The notes under the pieces: model-generated
Told to the model about the DNA's origin: nothing
Database searches by the model: none
The model's input: the letters and a program-made list of their open reading frames with translations, nothing else
Position numbers and translations under genes: made by a program
Part shown: positions 58,984 through 64,000 of the stretch, in pieces
Layout: every line of letters begins with the position of its first letter
Numbering within the stretch: position 1 is the first letter of the stretch
DNA from: Rikenellaceae bacterium
GTDB lineage: Bacteria; Bacteroidota; Bacteroidia; Bacteroidales; Rikenellaceae
Length of the DNA stretch: 64,000 bases
Reading direction: 5' to 3'
Assembly: GCA_015059685.1 (NCBI GenBank)
Contig: SUZW01000001.1
Coordinates: 103,603 to 167,602, forward strand

Positions 58984-59469
58984 TTAAATCTCGCCCGCCT
59001 CTCTGCGGTGCTTGTTCTTGATGTATCGCTCGGCATCGAAGGCGAGGCGCACCGAGAGGCTTCGCAAACCCTGCACCTCAATTTGAGTGCCGTTCTGACG
59101 AACTACCACCTCATCTTCGAAGAGCCTTATCAGTCGGCGTACCCCTTTGGCACGGTAGTGCAACTCTGTGTCGCTGCCCGCGACCAACTCCATACCTGCC
59201 ACCTCGGCTGCCATATTCAACTCTTCGCGGTCTGCAACGATGCTGCCCTCGAAGCTACGCTTGGCGAAGCCGAAAATCGGATATGTCGCTGCCAAAAGTA
59301 TGGTTACGACCACCATCGACCACCCTCTCCATGTCGAGAACAACAACTCCCAACGCTGCCCGAATGTTACCACCGAGTGCTCCGAGTAGTGCATCAACGC
59401 CATCATCGCTACATATAAAACGCACAGGGCGACCAGATATTTTGCCGAACGAATAATGTATTTCTTCAT
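58984..59469 (-). CDS. Hypothetical membrane protein
   Basis: 161-aa ORF with two N-terminal hydrophobic segments, collinear with neighbours. Confidence 0.65.
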   Translation of the reverse strand: MKKYIIRSAKYLVALCVLYVAMMALMHYSEHSVVTFGQRWELLFSTWRGWSMVVVTILLAATYPIFGFAKRSFEGSIVADREELNMAAEVAGMELVAGSDTELHYRAKGVRRLIRLFEDEVVVRQNGTQIEVQGLRSLSVRLAFDAERYIKNKHRREAGEI

Positions 59470-59694
59470 AATTTTTGGTTTTTAACTATTAGCCATTGGC
59501 TTTTTACTTTTTGTGGCAACGAATGGCAACGAATGGCAACGAATGGCATTCGTTCGCTACGCTCACTTAATGACAAAGAATGATAACAACCTTCTCCGAC
59601 CTGCCATTCAGCAGTCGTCAGACTGCGAATGCCATTCAGAGCTGAAAGCTCGAATGCCATTAAATGCCATTTTTGTTGTCGCACGACAAATTCG

Positions 59695-60573
59695 TCAATT
59701 CTCAATTGAAAGTATTGCCTCCGCAATACTCTCCATCAACCATTTTGGTGTTGAGGTAGCACCGCAGATGCCTACGCTGTCGGCTTCCTCGAACCACCCT
59801 CGTTGCAGCTCTCCCGCCTCCTCGATATTGTAGGAGCGTTCATTTGTCTGGCGACAGATGTCGTACAACACCTTGCCATTACTCGACTTGCGACCGCAGA
59901 CAAACACTACAACATCGTGTTGCGAAGCAAACTCTCGCAGATGCTCCTCTCGTGAGGATACACGCCTGCATATAGTATCGTCGGCCGTGAGCATATCTTC
60001 GCTCGGCAGTCGCTTACGCATAATCTCGGCCAGGCGATTGAATTTCCCGACACTCTGGGTTGTCTGCGACAGGAAATATATCGGGCGCAAGAAGTCTATC
60101 TGCTCCAAATCCTCTTCGCTCTCCACTACGATAGCCGCCTCATCGACCTGTCCGGTCAGACCGACCACTTCGGCATGACCACGCTTACCGAGGATAACCA
60201 CCGTGCCTCCGCACTCCTGCATCTTGCGATGTGCCTCCTTGACCTTGCGTTGTAGTGCTGCGACTACGGGGCATGTCGCATCTATAATCTCGATGCCGTG
60301 CTCTTTGGCGAGGGTGTAGGTGCGAGGTGGCTCGCCATGCGCACGAATTAACATCCGTTTGCCGGCTATGGTTGGTATATCTTCGTGCGAGATGGTCCGT
60401 AAACCCAATGCCTCGAGTCGTTGCACCTCAATACGGTTGTGTACAATATCTCCCAACGAGGCTATAGCACCCGTTTGCAACGCCTTCTCGGCCTCGTTGA
60501 TTGCCCTTACAACCCCGAAACAAAACCCCGAATTTATATCAATCTCAACACGCATATTCTTGCTTTTAGCCAT
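59695..60573 (-). CDS. ispH: 4-hydroxy-3-methylbut-2-enyl diphosphate reductase
   Basis: VEIDINSGFCFGVVRAINEAEKAL..MLIRAHGEPPRTYTLAKEHGIEIIDATCPVV..FVCGRKSSNGKVLYDICRQTN. Confidence 0.95.
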   Translation of the reverse strand: MAKSKNMRVEIDINSGFCFGVVRAINEAEKALQTGAIASLGDIVHNRIEVQRLEALGLRTISHEDIPTIAGKRMLIRAHGEPPRTYTLAKEHGIEIIDATCPVVAALQRKVKEAHRKMQECGGTVVILGKRGHAEVVGLTGQVDEAAIVVESEEDLEQIDFLRPIYFLSQTTQSVGKFNRLAEIMRKRLPSEDMLTADDTICRRVSSREEHLREFASQHDVVVFVCGRKSSNGKVLYDICRQTNERSYNIEEAGELQRGWFEEADSVGICGATSTPKWLMESIAEAILSIEN

Positions 60574-60645
60574 TGGCCATTAGCCATTGGCTTTTTTATT
60601 TTTTTAGCTAATGGCTAATAGCTAACAGCTAATAGCCCAATGAGT

Positions 60646-61353
60646 TTAAGCGAGTGCTTCTTGTACTCGCTTAAACTCATTGTCAAACCACTCCATCTGC
60701 TCCTCGACAGTCATATAGCTATTGTCGAGAACGATGGCATCTTCGGCTTGTTGCAGAGGTGACACGGCACGACTCATATCGGCCTTGTCGCGCGATACGA
60801 CATTCTCGAGCACCTCCTCGAACGACACCTTGTCGCCCTTGGCCGTGAGTTCTGCGAAGCGACGCTCGGCACGCACCTTCGCATCTGCTGTCATAAATAT
60901 CTTCAGCTCGGCATCCGGAAATACCACCGTGCCGATATCTCGCCCATCCATCACTACACCTCGCTTGCGCCCCATCTCCTGTTGCATAGCCACGAGCTTC
61001 TCTCGCACCTGCGGGATAGCACTCACGGGGCTCACGCAGTTCGAGACCTCGATGGTGCGTATCTTGCCTTCGACCAAGTCGCCATTGACATAGATGTCGC
61101 TTGCCCCACGAAGAGGGTTGAAGCGGAAGGTGATGGATATATCGCCAAGCTGCTTGATTATGGCCTCCTCATCGACTATGCCCGAGCGTATGGCTCCATG
61201 CTCGAGAGCGTAGAGTGTTACGGCTCGATACATTGCGCCTGTGTCGATGAAGATGTAACCAAGACGCTGTGCAATGCTCTTGGCAAATGTGCTCTTGCCA
61301 CACGACGAGAAGCCGTCGAGGGCGATGATGATCTTTTTAGCTGGTTGCTCCAT
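60646..61353 (-). CDS. cmk: Cytidylate kinase
   Basis: IIIALDGFSSCGKSTFAKSIAQRLGYIFIDTGAMYRAVTLYAL; start set at MEQPAKK. Confidence 0.96.
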   Translation of the reverse strand: MEQPAKKIIIALDGFSSCGKSTFAKSIAQRLGYIFIDTGAMYRAVTLYALEHGAIRSGIVDEEAIIKQLGDISITFRFNPLRGASDIYVNGDLVEGKIRTIEVSNCVSPVSAIPQVREKLVAMQQEMGRKRGVVMDGRDIGTVVFPDAELKIFMTADAKVRAERRFAELTAKGDKVSFEEVLENVVSRDKADMSRAVSPLQQAEDAIVLDNSYMTVEEQMEWFDNEFKRVQEALA

Positions 61354-62044
61354 TTGGTATAACAGTAGTAAGTATGGTGATGACACCGAGGAGTCCTATT
61401 ACAACTCCTGCGATGCGGTTTATTGTTGCCATGTGGTGTGGTCGGAAACGACGACGGAAGAGGTTTATCAAGAGTGTGAGCAAGAACCACCAGATGACGG
61501 CTCCGGCCAAGAAACCTGCGATGATAAGAAGGCTCGACGATATCGAGGCTATATCTCGTGAGCCGTCGTGCGAGGCTACACCGAACATTGCAAAAAATGC
61601 AAGCAGATATGGTACGACTGTGACGAAGTTTGCCATCGTGAAGCCGAACATCGAGACAAAATCTCGCCAGGTGGAGTCTGTGCCGGCACGGTTGCGCCTG
61701 ATTTGAGGTGAAGGCTTCTGAAAAAATATCACAACACCCACCACGATAACGAATATACCACCCAAAAGCGATATGATGTAACTATACTTTTCGATTTGAG
61801 CCTCCAGCATTGCGTAGAAGAAGAAGGCGATGATAGCCATCAGTGTGTCGGCACACGCTACACCCAAACCCGAGATGAAACCGGCTCTACGCCCCTTGCT
61901 CAAGGTGCGCTGAATACACAATACGGCAACGGGTCCCACCGTTATAGAAGAGGCGAGGCCTACGGTCATACCACGCAGCAAGATGTCGATAGTTGTCAGA
62001 AACATATCACTTGTTAGTTGCGATTTAGGCAAACTATACCGCAA
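61337..62044 (-). CDS. LysE-family translocator
   Basis: GMTVGLASSITVGPVAVLCIQRTLSKGRRAGFISGLGVACADTLMAIIAFF. Confidence 0.88.
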   Translation of the reverse strand: MRYSLPKSQLTSDMFLTTIDILLRGMTVGLASSITVGPVAVLCIQRTLSKGRRAGFISGLGVACADTLMAIIAFFFYAMLEAQIEKYSYIISLLGGIFVIVVGVVIFFQKPSPQIRRNRAGTDSTWRDFVSMFGFTMANFVTVVPYLLAFFAMFGVASHDGSRDIASISSSLLIIAGFLAGAVIWWFLLTLLINLFRRRFRPHHMATINRIAGVVIGLLGVITILTTVIPNGATS

Positions 62045-62203
62045 AGATAGAAAAAAATATCAAACAATAGCCAATATTGCAGATTATGATTTTACACATA
62101 GTGTGCCGATATTCACTCTTTGTTGATAACTTATTGAGGGAAAGGGTGGAATAAAACGATTAAAAATATATATTTGTAACACTTAAAAATACACTTACAG
62201 AAG

Positions 62204-62503
62204 ATGAACGAGAATAGATCACAGGGATTAGACCTTGAACTCGATGCCGAAGTGGCACAGGGTCACTACTCGAATTTGGCGATTATATCACACTCCACAT
62301 CGGAGTTTATCCTCGACTTTGCCGCTATTTTGCCGGGCTTACCAAAGGCGAAGGTTAAGAGTCGTATCATTCTCACTCCCGAGCACGCCAAGCGTCTTTT
62401 GATGTCGTTGCAGGATAATGTCGCCCGCTACGAAACCAATGTTGGTCGTATCGAGATACCGCAGCAGCAAGCGCCGATAGGATTCTCGCAAAAGTTAAAC
62501 TAA
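62204..62503 (+). CDS. DUF3467-like protein
   Basis: AEVAQGHYSNLAIISHSTSEFILDFAAILPGLPKAKVKSRIILTPEHAKRLLMSLQDNVARYE. Confidence 0.88.
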   Translation: MNENRSQGLDLELDAEVAQGHYSNLAIISHSTSEFILDFAAILPGLPKAKVKSRIILTPEHAKRLLMSLQDNVARYETNVGRIEIPQQQAPIGFSQKLN

Positions 62504-62626
62504 AAATCGTTCTGATGAGTTCTTTTTGCACAAGCCTGCGGAGAGCAAAATGCTCACATACGCTTAAGTATGCTCCGCTTTTGCTCCCTGGCCTCGCACA
62601 AAAATAATCTCATCATAAGCGATTTT
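62503..62626. repeat. Dispersed palindromic intergenic repeat, copy E
   Basis: aaaatcgttctgatgagttctttttgcac...gctcacatacgcttaagtatgctccgc...gcacaaaaataatctcatcataagcgatttt. Confidence 0.8.
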
Positions 62627-62632
62627 AGGCAG

Positions 62633-62691
62633 GAATGGTTCTGATTGGCTCTTTGTTTGTCACAAAAATAGCTCAATCATTGACGATTTTC
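62633..62691. repeat. Shortened derivative of the same repeat lacking the central core (copy E2)
   Basis: ggttctgattggctctttgtttgtcacaaaaatagctcaatcattgacgatttt. Confidence 0.55.
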
Positions 62692-62734
62692 ACTACGAAT
62701 TGAGAGGGTAGAGTAAAAAATCTCTATCCTTTTT

Positions 62735-62866
62735 TGCGCTCGGGGTTTGGGGCGCCATTGTGAGATGGTACAAGAAAATAGTAGTGAGCCGAGTCGAATT
62801 TATTCGAGCAAAGGAACACTACTATTTTCTTGCAATAACTACCGTAGGCTGTTATCCAAACCCCGC
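62735..62866. repeat. Nested palindrome
   Basis: outer GGGGTTTGG/CCAAACCCC; middle CAAGAAAATAGTAGTG/CACTACTATTTTCTTG; inner TCGAATTTATTCGA. Confidence 0.75.
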
Positions 62867-62942
62867 AACAATAGTGAAAAACGGAGTTTTTCCAAAGTTT
62901 TTTGGGCGACTTTCTTTCAAAAAAGTTGCAAAGAGAGGAGCG

Positions 62943-64000
62943 TTACTCCTCCAATCGGATAATATTTGCTCCGATGGCGTTCAAGCGACCCTCGATATCG
63001 CGATATCCTCGGTCTATCTGGTCGATATTCTGAATTGTACTTACGCCCTCGGCACTCATTGCTGCAATCAGCAACGCCACACCCGCACGAATATCGGGCG
63101 AAGACATCTTCGCCGCACGAAGTTGGTGCTGGTGGTCCTGACCTATTACGGCAGCACGGTGAGGGTCGCAAAGGATAATCTGCGCACCCATATCTATCAA
63201 CTTATCCACGAAGAAGAGGCGGCTCTCGAACATCTTTTGGTGAATTAACACCGTACCCTTTGCCTGTGTCGCCACAACGAGGAAGATAGACAAGAGGTCA
63301 GGTGTCAGACCCGGCCAAGGAGCATCGGCAATGGTCATAATCGAGCCATCAATAAAGCTCTCGATGCGGTAGTGGTCTTGCTGTGGGATATAGAGGTCAT
63401 CGCCTCGTCGCTCCATAGCGATACCAAGGCGTGCAAACTGCGCAGGGATAATGCCGAGATTTTCAAACGACACACCCTTGATGGTAAGTTCCGAACGGTT
63501 CATCGCAGCCATTCCGATAAAGCTACCAACCTCAATCATATCGGGCAACATCGTGTGCGTAGTGCCTCCGAGCGACTCCACACCCTCAATTTCGAGGAGG
63601 TTCGAGCCTACGCCCGAAATCTTTGCTCCCATACGGTTGAGCATCTTGCACAACTGCTGCAAATATGGCTCGCAGGCTGCGTTGTAGATTGTGGTCTTGC
63701 CTTTGGCAAGCACGGCTGCCATAACGATATTTGCCGTACCTGTAACCGAAGCCTCGTCGAGCAACATATATGTACCCTTCAACTCCTTCGCCTTGACGGT
63801 GAAGAAGGCCTCGGCTGCATCGAAATCGAACTCTGCACCGAGCTTTTGGAAGCCGATAAAGTGGGTGTCGAGTCGGCGGCGACCGATTTTATCGCCACCC
63901 GGCTTTGGAATATAACCCACACCGAAACGAGCCAACAGCGGACCTACAATCATCACCGAGCCACGCAGACGGGCGCAGCGGTTGCGGTAGTCATCGCTTG
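62943..64000 (-). CDS. murA: UDP-N-acetylglucosamine 1-carboxyvinyltransferase; N-terminus beyond the window
   Basis: ..[78 protein letters not shown]; frame open to base 64000. Confidence 0.95.
   Translation of the reverse strand, partial: [351 protein letters not shown]

Noticed and set aside
59513-59833. 106-aa plus-strand ORF
   Set aside because: Lies in repeat-rich intergenic sequence and the antisense 3' end of ispH; no coding signature
27824-60640. Heptamer and CTACTCA arrays as possible CRISPR
   Set aside because: Units are 7 bp or similar, contiguous, with no spacers and no cas genes

Overview
A 64 kb chromosomal window from a Bacteroidales-type genome. The Rikenellaceae/Alistipes-like assignment is only an inference from the promoter style TTG-N19-22-TAnnTTTG, BACON/FISUMP/fimbrillin-like lipoproteins, and DUF4271/DUF3467/DUF5672/DUF4465 proteins. 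Most of it is housekeeping: clpB, dnaX, tyrS, folB, gdhA, surE, hpf, a xerC/D-like recombinase, yifB, dnaB, comF, priA, polA, queD, kbl, pgk, frr, pyrH, rnpA, yidD, hemD, ispH, cmk and murA. It is interspersed with surface-lipoprotein loci. I found no prophage, CRISPR array, IS element or classical defence island. The observations most worth following up: (i) two short ORFs (50 and 58 aa), absent from the ORF track, that share a motif (Y-x-x-P-x-[IV]-E-V...E-x-G-F-F-x-S...Y-G-N-x-G-x-A-G) and each sit directly upstream of a large BACON-type secreted protein; (ii) an A10 tract in dnaX where slippage by either +1 or -1 meets an immediate stop, predicting a tau/gamma pair; (iii) a G9 tract just after the lipobox of an 881-aa surface lipoprotein, where either +1 or -1 slippage truncates the protein (phase-variation candidate); (iv) an unannotated, promoter-driven three-way-junction RNA near 30.54-30.67 kb; (v) a dispersed ~115-125 bp palindromic repeat family (five full copies, one shortened) that often abuts stop codons; (vi) a surface nuclease ORF fused in frame to an upstream BACON protein except for one TGA; (vii) partial duplications of tRNA 3' ends beside tRNA-Cys and tRNA-Leu; and (viii) intergenic TTAGCCA heptamer arrays at many loci. 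All calls are from reading the sequence; no searches were run.
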